Shown here in pieces: positions 1-6,065 of a DNA stretch of 7,462 bases; positions within the stretch are counted from its first letter, which is position 1, and the number at the start of each line of letters is the position of its first letter. A program made the position numbers and the translations under genes. This stretch comes from Pseudomonadota bacterium (lineage in GTDB: Bacteria > Pseudomonadota > Gammaproteobacteria > Burkholderiales > Burkholderiaceae_C). The notes beneath the pieces are model-generated. The model was not told where the DNA came from, ran no database searches, and saw nothing but the letters and a program-made list of their open reading frames with translations. Location of the stretch: assembly GCA_023460715.1 (NCBI GenBank), contig JAEWPH010000247.1, positions 1 through 7,462 on the forward strand. The letters run 5' to 3'.

Positions 1-657
1 CGCCTGGGCCGGCCCTGGCAGAGCGCGGGCGACCGGCAGGGCCCCCTGCCCTCGCTGATGCTGTCCCTGGGCCTGCCGCTGGCGCCGCGCGATTGGTCCG
101 GCCTGTCGCTGGCCGTGGGGGTGAGCGTGGCCGAGAGCCTGCAGCCCGCACTGCCCGCCGCCGGCAGCGGCACCCCGCGCATCGGCCTCAAGTGGCCCAA
201 CGACCTGTGGCTGGACGGCGACCGCAAGCTGGGCGGTATTCTGGTGGAGACCGCCAGCTTCGTCGCGCCGCAGGACGGGCATGCGCCTGTCGGCAGCGCC
301 GCGCCGCGCTACGTGGTGGTGGGCATCGGCCTGAACGTGCTGCCGCGCAGCGGCGAGGGCATGAGCATGCCGCCCGCCTGCCTGCAGGACGTGGAGCCCG
401 GGCTGGACGCCCCCGCCGCCCTGCTGCGCATCGCGCCGCCGCTGGTGGCCATGCTGCAGTCGTTTGCGCAGTACGGCTTCGCGCCGGTGCAGGCCCGCTT
501 CGACCGGCGGGACGTGCTGCGCGGCCGGCCGGTCGCGCTGAGCGACGGCCAGGCCGGCACGGCCCATGGCGTGGGCGAGGACGGCGCCCTGCTGGTACAG
601 ACACCGCAGGGCATGCAGGCCGTGACCAGTTCCGAAATCAGCGTGCGGCCCCGGTGA
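1..657 (+). CDS. birA: Biotin--[acetyl-CoA-carboxylase] ligase, 5'-truncated by the window
   Basis: Makes biotinyl-5'-AMP from biotin and ATP and transfers biotin to the acceptor lysine of biotin carboxyl carrier proteins in the cytosol. The reading frame is open from base 1, so the start codon and perhaps 45-60 N-terminal residues lie outside the window; 218 residues remain. Visible signatures, numbered from the first visible codon: the end of the biotin/adenylate loop (GRPW, residues 3-6), the KWPND motif (64-68), RKLGGILVE starting at residue 75, with K76 matching the biotin-contacting lysine of E. coli BirA, and VVGIGLN (106-112). A C-terminal small-barrel region follows (about 172-218). 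Whether the protein carries the N-terminal repressor helix-turn-helix cannot be seen. In many betaproteobacteria coaX follows birA; here a SPOR gene follows. An ATG at 58 is internal and is not the start. Confidence 0.93.
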   Translation, partial: RLGRPWQSAGDRQGPLPSLMLSLGLPLAPRDWSGLSLAVGVSVAESLQPALPAAGSGTPRIGLKWPNDLWLDGDRKLGGILVETASFVAPQDGHAPVGSAAPRYVVVGIGLNVLPRSGEGMSMPPACLQDVEPGLDAPAALLRIAPPLVAMLQSFAQYGFAPVQARFDRRDVLRGRPVALSDGQAGTAHGVGEDGALLVQTPQGMQAVTSSEISVRPR

Positions 658-659
658 CG

Positions 660-740
660 ATGCAGCCCGCAAGCACCCTGCCCCGGCCTGCGTTCGCGCC
701 GCCGGCCCTGCCGCGCCCCCCGGACGGCGGGAGCCGCTGA
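660..740 (+). other. Proline-rich 26-codon mini-ORF filling the birA-SPOR gap
   Basis: The ATG begins two bases after the birA stop codon and the TGA ends one base before the SPOR start codon, so this open frame spans the gap almost exactly. The predicted peptide starts MQPASTLPRP and is rich in Pro, Ala and Arg. There is no clear Shine-Dalgarno sequence before its ATG, and no known family is recognised. It may be chance, a translational relay coupling birA to the SPOR gene, or remnant sequence where coaX often lies. Chance is the default reading in DNA this GC-rich. Confidence 0.15.
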
Positions 741-741
741 C

Positions 742-1479
742 ATGCTGCGCATCGCCGTTCTCGTGCTGATCCTCGCCAACGCCGGCTATTACGCCTGGCA
801 CGGCGGCTGGCTGCGCGGCGTGGGCCTGGGCCCGGCCGAGCAGTCGGAGCCCCAGCGGCTGGAGCAGCAGATCCACCCCGAGCGCCTGCGCATCGTGGGC
901 GCACCGCCGGTCCGCAGCGGCGCAGAGACCCCCATGCCTTCCGCCCCCACGGCCGCGCCGGCTACCAGCTCCGCCGAAGCGGCTGCGTCCTCGGCAGCCT
1001 CCTCCTCCTCTGCCCCGGGGGCAGGGGAGCCCACCGCCTGCCTGCAGGCCGGCACGTTCGATGCCAAGCAGGCCGAAGCCCTGCGCCAGGTGGTGGCCGC
1101 GGCCCTGCCCTCGGGGACCTGGTCGCTGGAAGGCACGCCGGTCGCCGGCCGCTGGATGGTCTACATGGGCCGCTTCGCCGACGATGAGGCGCTGGAGAAG
1201 AAGCGGGCCGAACTGCGCAACCGCAAGGTGCCGTTCGACCGCCCCGGCGCCGCGCTGGAGCCCGGCCTGTCGCTGGGCCGCTATTCCACCGAGGAAGGCG
1301 CCGAGCGGGCGCTGGCGACGCTGGCCGGCCAGGGCGTGCGCACCGCCCGCGTGGTGCAGGAACGCAGCGACGCCACCGGCTACGTGCTGCGTGTGCCCGA
1401 GGCCAACGAGGCCCTGCGCGCCCGGCTGGAAACGCTGCGCCCCGCGCTGGGCACCAAGGCCCTGCGCGCCTGCGGCTGA
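742..1479 (+). CDS. SPOR-domain protein with an N-terminal membrane anchor
   Basis: SPOR domains typically bind denuded glycan strands of peptidoglycan, often at the division septum. The 245-residue product begins with a short hydrophobic segment (residues about 2-19) that should anchor it in the inner membrane. A charged stretch follows (about 33-52), then a low-complexity Ala/Ser/Pro linker (about 55-94) and the C-terminal SPOR-like region (about 98-240). That region contains paired blocks around residues 99-150 (CLQAGTFDAKQAEAL, then VYMGRF) and 175-222 (LSLGRYSTEEGAERAL, then YVLRV), typical of these proteins. The start is supported by GGGAG (729-733), eight bases upstream of the ATG. It probably shares a transcript with birA. 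The frame is also open upstream to the birA stop, but no better start codon lies there. A specific cell-division role is family inference. Confidence 0.82.
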   Translation: MLRIAVLVLILANAGYYAWHGGWLRGVGLGPAEQSEPQRLEQQIHPERLRIVGAPPVRSGAETPMPSAPTAAPATSSAEAAASSAASSSSAPGAGEPTACLQAGTFDAKQAEALRQVVAAALPSGTWSLEGTPVAGRWMVYMGRFADDEALEKKRAELRNRKVPFDRPGAALEPGLSLGRYSTEEGAERALATLAGQGVRTARVVQERSDATGYVLRVPEANEALRARLETLRPALGTKALRACG

Positions 1480-1487
1480 GCACGGCC

Positions 1488-1516
1488 GCCGGGGACGCGC
1501 GCCCGAGGCACTTTTT
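1488..1516 (+). terminator. Weak candidate intrinsic terminator after the SPOR gene
   Basis: In the 37-base gap between the convergent SPOR and bug1 genes, CGGG (1490-1493) can pair with CCCG (1502-1505). Alternatively GCC (1488-1490) can pair with GGC (1507-1509) around a GGG/CCC core. Five T follow at 1512-1516. The stem is short and imperfect, so this is a plausible rather than strong terminator; it serves the + strand only. Confidence 0.3.
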
Positions 1517-2494
1517 CTACGGAGCCGCCGCCAGCTCGATGCGCGCGAAGCGGCTCACGCGGCGCATCTTCTCCACCTCTTTCTGGATCAGGTGGCCAAA
1601 CTCGTCCGGCATGCTGGCGGCAGGAAACAGGCCCTGCTCGGCCAGTTGCTGGCGCACGGCCGGGTCCTGCAGCGCCTGGGCCACGGCGTCGCGCCGGCTG
1701 CGGGCCAGTGCGGCCGGCATGCCCGCTGGCCCGACGAGGCCGAACCATGACGGGTCGTTGTTGGTGAACAGGCTCAGCTCGGCATAGGTAGGCACCCGGG
1801 GCAGCACGGCCAGGCGCTCCTTCCACGACACGGCCAGCGCACGCAGCTTGCCCGACTGGATGTGCGGCAGCGACGACGCCACCTGGTCGCAGTAGACCTG
1901 CACCTTGCCCGCCAGCAGATCGGCCAGCGCGGGGGCGGAGCCGCGGTACGGCACGTGCGCCATCGACGTGCCGGTGGTGCTCTGGAGCAGCTCGGCCCAC
2001 ATGTGGCCGATGGTGCCGTTGCCGGGCGACGCATAGGCGATCTTGCCGGGCTGCGCCTTGAGCAGCCGGATGAACTGCCCGAAGTCCTGCGCCGGCACGC
2101 TGGGGTGCACCACCAGCACGCCAGGAGCCTTGACCACTTCGGTCACCGGCGTGAAGCCCTTGAGCGCGTCGTAGGGCAGTTGCTTGTACACCGCCGGGTT
2201 CACGCCGTGCGTGGACAGCGTGGCCATGCCGAGCGTCATGCCGTCGGGGCGGGCTGCGGCCACTTCCTGCATGCAGGTGGCGCCGGCCGCACCGGGGCGG
2301 TTTTCCACCACCACGGGAAAGCCCAGCAGCCGCGCCAGCGGCGCGGTCAGCGCGCGTGCGGTGATGTCGGTGGCGCCGCCCTGCGGGAACGGCACCAGCA
2401 GGCGCAGCGTGCCGCCCGCAGCAGTCTGGGCGGTGGCGGCGGCCGGGAGCATGGAGGCAGCCGCAGCCCATCCCAGCAGTTCACGTCGTTGCAT
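1517..2494 (-). CDS. Bug/TctC-family periplasmic solute receptor (paralogue 1)
   Basis: A tripartite tricarboxylate transporter substrate-binding protein of 325 residues, normal for the family, expected in the periplasm. The N-terminus has RR, a hydrophobic core (about 6-20) and a likely cleavage site after ATA (residue 22). Family motifs: LLVPFPQGGATD (32-43) with D43 in the ligand-binding turn, VVVENRPGAAG (61-71), SPGNGTIGH (156-164), VPYRG (181-185) and the DQVASSLPH region (203-211). I chose the ATG at 2494 over an upstream start at 2566 because it begins a proper signal peptide and is preceded by GGGAG. It is closely similar to the second receptor in this window, with two 31-base stretches identical at nucleotide level. 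Two cysteines (C74, C202) are absent from the paralogue. No TctA/TctB genes are nearby, so it is an orphan receptor here. Known Bug ligands include carboxylates, acidic amino acids and nicotinate; the ligand of this one is not predictable. Confidence 0.93.
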   Translation of the reverse strand: MQRRELLGWAAAASMLPAAATAQTAAGGTLRLLVPFPQGGATDITARALTAPLARLLGFPVVVENRPGAAGATCMQEVAAARPDGMTLGMATLSTHGVNPAVYKQLPYDALKGFTPVTEVVKAPGVLVVHPSVPAQDFGQFIRLLKAQPGKIAYASPGNGTIGHMWAELLQSTTGTSMAHVPYRGSAPALADLLAGKVQVYCDQVASSLPHIQSGKLRALAVSWKERLAVLPRVPTYAELSLFTNNDPSWFGLVGPAGMPAALARSRRDAVAQALQDPAVRQQLAEQGLFPAASMPDEFGHLIQKEVEKMRRVSRFARIELAAAP

Positions 2495-2496
2495 GT

Positions 2497-2506
2497 GGAG
2501 ATCTCC
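2497..2506 (-). promoter_or_regulatory. Perfect 10-bp palindrome over the bug1 ribosome binding site
   Basis: GGAGATCTCC is a perfect 10-base palindrome two bases upstream of the bug1 ATG, and its minus-strand 5' half overlaps the GGGAG/GGAGA Shine-Dalgarno sequence. With no loop it cannot form a stable intramolecular hairpin. A role in masking the site is therefore weak, and chance is quite possible. Confidence 0.25.
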
Positions 2507-2620
2507 CTCTTGGGTTCGGGTGTTGGTATGCCGGCGATTCTGGGGAGTTCGCTGCGGTGCGGCCAACGACCATTGCGACTGATGTCATTCCCCGGCCGAC
2601 TGCCCGCGCCGCATGCGATT

Positions 2621-2684
2621 CGAGTCAAAATCGGCCCCAACGCTTTCTACACCTGCGCTGACAGCTCCTTTTTCAGGAGCAACC
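2621..2684 (-). repeat. Diverged copy (B) of a two-hairpin palindromic intergenic repeat
   Basis: Read on the minus strand, this 64-base segment aligns end to end with the 65-base element at 5985-6049 with only small gaps. It has GG-TT then a stem GCTCCT/AGGAGC (2675-2680 and 2664-2669) around a 5-base loop, then a second weaker stem near 2642-2660 (CAGCGC against GCGTTG), then GGCCGATT and CTCG. The first stem differs from copy A by paired changes that keep base pairing. It lies between the FGase-family terminator and bug1. I judge it a degenerate member of the same dispersed family; identity is moderate, so homology is inferred. Confidence 0.45.
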
Positions 2685-2907
2685 ACCTCGCCTGGCCGGC
2701 TGGCGCCCACACCTGGCCGTGCCTCGGCAGACGCTGGGAGCCTTGCGCGCCGCCACGCGCGTGACGGAGGCCTGGCATCAGGGCCACAACGGCCCTGCGC
2801 TCAGCCACAGCTCCACCGAATCGCTGCAGCCCTGTGGCGCGGCGCTGCGGCATGGCCCTGCCGCTCTCGCCGCGGCTGCTCCCTCCGGGCACGGCGGCGG
2901 CCCATGC
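2685..2907. other. Intergenic stretch with no recognisable gene
   Basis: With its flanks, this forms the roughly 500-base gene-free stretch between bug1 (start 2494) and the amidohydrolase gene (stop 3008). Open frames exist on both strands, for example minus 2647-2892 and plus 2719-3129, but none has a convincing start signal or recognisable domain, and those on + run into the amidohydrolase gene antisense. I see no tRNA, no insertion-sequence ends and no CRISPR. On the minus strand downstream of copy B (2495-2620) is the bug1 leader. A TTGACT lies at 2623-2628 without a matching -10 at normal spacing, so I cannot name the bug1 promoter. Confidence 0.4.
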
Positions 2908-2940
2908 AAAAAGGCCCCGTCGTCACCGAAGGGGCCTCTT
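2908..2940 (-). terminator. Strong intrinsic terminator of the bug2-amidohydrolase operon
   Basis: On the minus strand AGGCCCC (2937-2931) pairs perfectly with GGGGCCT (2918-2912). After one mismatch TCG/CGA continues the stem, closing on a GTGA tetraloop of the GNRA type. A run of T follows (opposite A at 2908-2911). It lies about 70 bases past the amidohydrolase stop codon and ends that transcript, implying that bug1 is transcribed separately. The + strand lacks a T run after the stem. Confidence 0.88.
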
Positions 2941-3007
2941 CTCTGGGGCGCAAGCCTTTGGGCGCATGCCGCATGCCAAGGGCGCAGCAGGCGCCCGGGG
3001 CCGGGCG

Positions 3008-3940
3008 TTACACGCGCGGGTCGGTCGCCAGCAGCAGCTCGACCAGGGCACGCAGGTCCGCATGCAGCCGCGCATAGCCGGCCGGGTCGAGCGCCAGGGT
3101 CTGCTCGTCCATGTACAGCTTGCGGTTGATCTCCACCTGGATGCTGTGGCGGTGGTCCGCCGGGTTGCCGTAGCGGCGCACCAGCTCCACGCCCTTGTAG
3201 GGGTGGTTGTAGTCCACGCTGTAGCCACGCTCTCGCAAAAAGTCACAGATCTTTTGCGACAGCGCGGGGCTGGCGGTGGTGCCGTCACGGTCGCCGACCA
3301 CGAAGTCCGCATGGTGCAGGCCCGGGTGCAGCGTGGCGTGGCTGGCGGCCACGGCCGGCATGGAGTGGCAGTTGATGTGGATGCTGTAGCCATGGCGGGC
3401 ATGGGCGGCATCGATCTCCTGCGCCACGGCGGCGTGGTAGGGGCGCCAGCAGCGGGCGATGCGCTCCTCGATCTCGGCCACCGTCAGCGGGCGGTCGTAG
3501 ATGGGCACGCCTTCGTCGGTGAACTTCCAGACCAGGCCTTTGCCCAGGCGCACCTTCTGCAGCACCACCGGGTCGGCCGTCACCTCGTGCGGCCACTGGC
3601 CGCCGTCGAACATCGAGGCATCGACCTCGGTGATGTCGCGGTTGGCGTCCAGGTAGATGCGCGGGAAATGCGCCTCGACCCAGCCCACGCCGAGCGCGGG
3701 GGCGAAGTCGTAGAGCTTTTCGACGTGCGTGTCTTCGGCCCGGCGCAGCACCGGCAGGGCCAGCGCGGCGCGGAAGTCCTCGGGGTACACGGTGCCGCTG
3801 TGCGGCGAGTCGAGCACCACCGGCGTCCGGCCGGGCACGGTGGTCACCATGCGCGCCTGCGGCGGCGCGCAGGGCGCCCCCGCGGCGCCGGGCTCGGCGT
3901 GCAGGTACTGGCTGTGGATCAGTTTCAGCACGGCTTGCAT
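3008..3940 (-). CDS. N-formylglutamate amidohydrolase-family enzyme (FGase domain)
   Basis: The family includes HutG, a metal-dependent cytosolic enzyme that splits N-formyl-L-glutamate into glutamate and formate. The 310-residue product has the domain from about residue 40: DSPHSG (44-49), EDTHVEKLY (69-77), NRDI (100-103), INCHSMP (189-195), VVGDRDGTT (214-222), NHPYKGVELVRRYGNP (245-260) and HSIQVEINRKLYMDE (265-279). The conserved His, Asp and Glu residues suit a zinc hydrolase. There is no signal peptide. It is somewhat longer than typical HutG, with about 38 extra N-terminal residues including an Ala/Pro-rich stretch (15-29); M31 is a conceivable alternative start. The ATG at 3940 is backed by AAGGAG (3948-3953) at good spacing, within the 18-base gap after bug2, so the two are almost certainly an operon. 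No hutH, hutU or hutI is present, so the substrate need not be N-formylglutamate itself. Confidence 0.88.
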   Translation of the reverse strand: MQAVLKLIHSQYLHAEPGAAGAPCAPPQARMVTTVPGRTPVVLDSPHSGTVYPEDFRAALALPVLRRAEDTHVEKLYDFAPALGVGWVEAHFPRIYLDANRDITEVDASMFDGGQWPHEVTADPVVLQKVRLGKGLVWKFTDEGVPIYDRPLTVAEIEERIARCWRPYHAAVAQEIDAAHARHGYSIHINCHSMPAVAASHATLHPGLHHADFVVGDRDGTTASPALSQKICDFLRERGYSVDYNHPYKGVELVRRYGNPADHRHSIQVEINRKLYMDEQTLALDPAGYARLHADLRALVELLLATDPRV

Positions 3941-3958
3941 AGGCGCACTCCTTGCGAA

Positions 3959-4921
3959 TTACTCGATCTTGATCTTGGCATAGGCCGCGACCTGCTTCAT
4001 TTTCTCGATCTCGCGCACGATCTGCTTGGAGAAGTCAGCCGGCGTGGTGCCCGAGGGGTACAGGCCCTGGCCTGCCAGGCGGTCGCGCACGGCCGGTTCC
4101 TTCAGCGCCGTGGCCACGGCCTGCTGCACGCGCAGCACGGCGGCGGCGGGCGTGGAAGCCGGCGCCACCAGGCCGAACCACGAGGGTTCGTTGGCTTGCT
4201 TGTAGCCCAGTTCGGCGTAGGTCGGCACGTCGGGCAGCACGTCCAGGCGTGCGGGCCACGACACGGCCAGCGCTTTCAGCTTGCCGGCCTTCACGTGGGG
4301 CAGCGACGAAGCCACCTGGTCGAAGTACACCGGCACCTGGCCGCCCAGCACGTCGTTGATGGCCGGACCCGCACCGCGGTAGGGAATGTGCACCATGGCC
4401 GTGCCGGTCGCGCTCTTGAACAGCTCGCCCCACATGTGGCCGATGGTGCCGTTGCCGGGGGTGGCGTAGGAGATCTTGCCGGGGTTGGCCTTGAGGTACT
4501 TCACCAGGTCGGCGAAGTCCTTGACGGGCAGCACTTGCGGGTTGACCACGATGATGCCGGGGGCCTTGACGATCTCGGTCACGCCCACGAAGTCCTTGAT
4601 GGGGTCGTAGGGCAGCTTGGCGTACACGGCGGGGTTCACGCCGTGCGTGGACAGCGTGGCCACGCCGAAGGTCAGGCCGTCGCCGGCCGCGCGGGCGATT
4701 TCGGCCATGCCGATGGAGCCGCCGGCACCAGCGCGGTTTTCGATCACCACGGGCTGGCCCAGCAGGCGCTGCAGGGGCTCCTGCAGCGAACGGCCGGCGA
4801 TGTCGGTGGCGCCGCCCGGCGGGAAGGGAACGACGATGCGCAGGGGCTTGTCCTGGGCGAAAGACATTCCAGGAGCGACAGATGCGGCAGCCACTGCAGC
4901 GAGAAGATGACGACGTTGCAT
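3959..4921 (-). CDS. Bug/TctC-family periplasmic solute receptor (paralogue 2)
   Basis: A 320-residue receptor of the tripartite tricarboxylate transporter family. The signal peptide has RR at 3-4, a hydrophobic core about 6-19 and likely cleavage after SFA (residue 22). Motifs: IVVPFPPGGATD (29-40) with ligand-turn D40, VVIENRAGAGG, YATPGNGTIGHMWGE, HIPYRG, DQVASSLPH and PSWFGL. The mature protein has no cysteine, unlike paralogue 1. The ATG at 4921 follows AAAGGAA with seven bases between. It is the first gene of an operon with the amidohydrolase and diverges from lysR across 109 bases. This is the classic layout of a LysR regulator controlling its neighbour, so induction by the ligand or its hydrolysis product is likely (inference). 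Receptor plus hydrolase suggests uptake and cytosolic cleavage of an N-acylated or carboxylated amino acid. The permease must be encoded elsewhere. Confidence 0.95.
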   Translation of the reverse strand: MQRRHLLAAVAAASVAPGMSFAQDKPLRIVVPFPPGGATDIAGRSLQEPLQRLLGQPVVIENRAGAGGSIGMAEIARAAGDGLTFGVATLSTHGVNPAVYAKLPYDPIKDFVGVTEIVKAPGIIVVNPQVLPVKDFADLVKYLKANPGKISYATPGNGTIGHMWGELFKSATGTAMVHIPYRGAGPAINDVLGGQVPVYFDQVASSLPHVKAGKLKALAVSWPARLDVLPDVPTYAELGYKQANEPSWFGLVAPASTPAAAVLRVQQAVATALKEPAVRDRLAGQGLYPSGTTPADFSKQIVREIEKMKQVAAYAKIKIE

Positions 4922-4946
4922 GGGGTTATTCCTTTAAGAGAGACTG

Positions 4947-4975
4947 AGATTACCGGATTCGGTGCCGGTGAAAAA
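4947..4975 (-). promoter_or_regulatory. Possible bug2 promoter with a dyad in its spacer
   Basis: On the minus strand TAATCT (4952-4947) could serve as -10, with TTTTTC (4975-4970) 17 bases upstream as a poor -35. The spacer is largely the dyad ACCGG-N8-CCGGT (4952-4969). A weak -35 fits an activator-dependent promoter, but both hexamers match the consensus badly. Confidence 0.25.
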
Positions 4976-4993
4976 GCAAATGGTATGCCTGTT

Positions 4994-5014
4994 AATATTC
5001 CAACCAGGAATGTT
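4994..5014. promoter_or_regulatory. Candidate LysR-type operator between bug2 and lysR
   Basis: AATATTCC (4994-5001) and GGAATGTT (5007-5014) form a dyad with 7 of 8 matched positions around a 5-base centre. It contains the T-N11-A core expected of LysR-family sites (T at 4998, A at 5010). It ends 17 bases before the lysR ATG and lies about 73 bases upstream of the bug2 ATG, a suitable place both for autorepression and for activating bug2. Confidence 0.5.
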
Positions 5015-5030
5015 TTGATCGCCCCGAGCC

Positions 5031-5933
5031 ATGTCTTTGCGCCGCCTCAATCCCCCGCTGCATTTGCTGCGCGCCTTCTGTACCGTGGCGCGCTTCGGCG
5101 GCGTCTCCCGTGCCGCGGAGGCGCTGCACCTCACGCAGAGCGCCGTCAGCAAGCAGGTGCAGGAGCTGGAGCGCTGGGTGGGCATCGACCTGTTCGAGCG
5201 CAGCCGCAAGCGCCTCACGCTCACTCCCGCCGGCGAGCGCTACGAGAAGGCTGTGAGCGCGCTGCTCACGCGGCTGGAGGCGGCCACGCTGGAGCTGATC
5301 ACCAGCGGCGGCGACGGCGGCGCGCTGCACCTGTCGGTGCTGCCCACCTTCGCCGCCAAATGGCTCATTCCCCTGCTGCCCCAGCTGCACCAGCAGCACC
5401 CGCAGGTGACGCTGCACTTCGTGCCCTTCGTGCACGGCTACGACTTCTCGGACCCCGAACTGGACTGCTCCATCCTCTTCGGCGACGGGCACTGGCCGGG
5501 CGCGCGATCGCACTACCTGGCCGGCAACGACGTGGCGCTGATCGCGCCGCGCAAGGAGCTGGCCGAGGTGGACATCCGCAGCCCGCAGGACGTGGCGCGC
5601 TGCACGCTGCTGCGCCATGCGACCATTCCGGCATCGTGGGAGCGCTGGAGCGAGGCGCACGGCCTGCACGGCCTGAACACGCTGGCCGGCCCGCAGTTCG
5701 ACCAGTTCCAGACCATGATCCGCGCCGTCTCCGTGGGCATGGGCGTGGCCCTGGTGCCGCGCTGCCTGGTGCAGGACGAGATCACCGCCGGCACCGTGGC
5801 CGAGCCGCTGCCCGGCGGCGGCTACACCAGCGACCTGGGCTACTGGCTGTGCTACCCCGAGGCCCGCGCCCACCTGGCGACGCTGGTGCGCTTTCGCGAC
5901 TGGCTGCTGGCGGTGCCCAAGCCGGTGCCCTGA
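5031..5933 (+). CDS. LysR-family transcriptional regulator, GcvA-like subgroup
   Basis: A DNA-binding regulator of 300 residues, normal length. The winged helix-turn-helix spans about residues 7-66: FGGVSRAAEALHLTQSAVS (22-40) is the helix-turn-helix core, followed by KQVQELE (41-47) and LFERSRKRLTLTPAG (54-68). A linker helix runs to about 90 and the effector domain from about 93. LSVLPTFAAKWLIPLLPQL there and the DCSILFGDG segment resemble GcvA/AmpR-like members. It diverges from bug2 and converges on the Crp/Fnr gene. The ATG at 5031 gives a standard LysR N-terminus although its Shine-Dalgarno is poor (only CGAG nearby). An ATG at 5010 is followed by an immediate in-frame stop. The probable target is the bug2-amidohydrolase operon, with autoregulation through the dyad just upstream; the inducer is unknown. 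Confidence 0.94.
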   Translation: MSLRRLNPPLHLLRAFCTVARFGGVSRAAEALHLTQSAVSKQVQELERWVGIDLFERSRKRLTLTPAGERYEKAVSALLTRLEAATLELITSGGDGGALHLSVLPTFAAKWLIPLLPQLHQQHPQVTLHFVPFVHGYDFSDPELDCSILFGDGHWPGARSHYLAGNDVALIAPRKELAEVDIRSPQDVARCTLLRHATIPASWERWSEAHGLHGLNTLAGPQFDQFQTMIRAVSVGMGVALVPRCLVQDEITAGTVAEPLPGGGYTSDLGYWLCYPEARAHLATLVRFRDWLLAVPKPVP

Positions 5934-5984
5934 GCGGCGACGGAGCCCGGGCCGGGGGCTTGGGGATACGAGGCACAGAAGCCA

Positions 5985-6049
5985 CGAGCCCAATCGGCCT
6001 CCAGCGCTTGTCCATCAATCGCGAGCAGCTATTTAATTAATAGCAAACC
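5985..6049 (-). repeat. Palindromic intergenic repeat (copy A), Comamonadaceae-type
   Basis: The 65 bases between the convergent lysR and crp-like genes hold two adjacent hairpins. GCTATT/AATAGC (6028-6033 with 6039-6044) surrounds a TAATT loop. GCGCTTG/CAATCGC (6004-6010 with 6016-6022) surrounds TCCAT, with one mismatch. Read on the minus strand it contains TTGATGGACAAGCGC and GGCCGATT, which I recognise from memory as part of a short repeat scattered between genes in Acidovorax, Delftia and relatives. It includes TTAATTAA (6033-6040), striking in such GC-rich DNA. It may help separate the converging transcripts; neither side has a long T run. Confidence 0.62.
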
Positions 6050-6065
6050 GCCTGCTGCGCGCCGC

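Noticed and set aside
93..740. A 215-codon open frame overlapping birA
   Set aside because: It is an Arg/Ala-rich off-frame shadow of birA; only its last 26 codons, which are the mini-ORF, lie outside the gene.
1380..2471. A 363-codon minus-strand open frame over the SPOR gene end and bug1
   Set aside because: It is a different frame of the strand that encodes bug1, without family motifs, while bug1 has a complete signal peptide and receptor motifs.
2647..2892. 81-codon minus-strand open frame in the intergenic region
   Set aside because: It has no ribosome site, an Arg/Gly/Ala-rich composition typical of shadow frames, and its downstream end covers the repeat hairpin.
2942..3000. Repeated GCATGCC and GGGCGC words downstream of the amidohydrolase gene
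   Set aside because: The inverted repeat is too imperfect, and the clean terminator just beyond it already explains transcript ending.
5944..5960. AGCCC/GGGCT hairpin after lysR as a terminator
   Set aside because: The stem is only five pairs and is followed by TGGGG with no T run, so it is not supported as an intrinsic terminator.
2834..6040. A 1068-codon open frame on the + strand
   Set aside because: It runs antisense through the amidohydrolase and bug2 genes and out of frame through lysR, all of which have clear family motifs. The translation is low-complexity (Val/His/Ala/Arg-rich), as expected from GC-rich antisense shadow frames.
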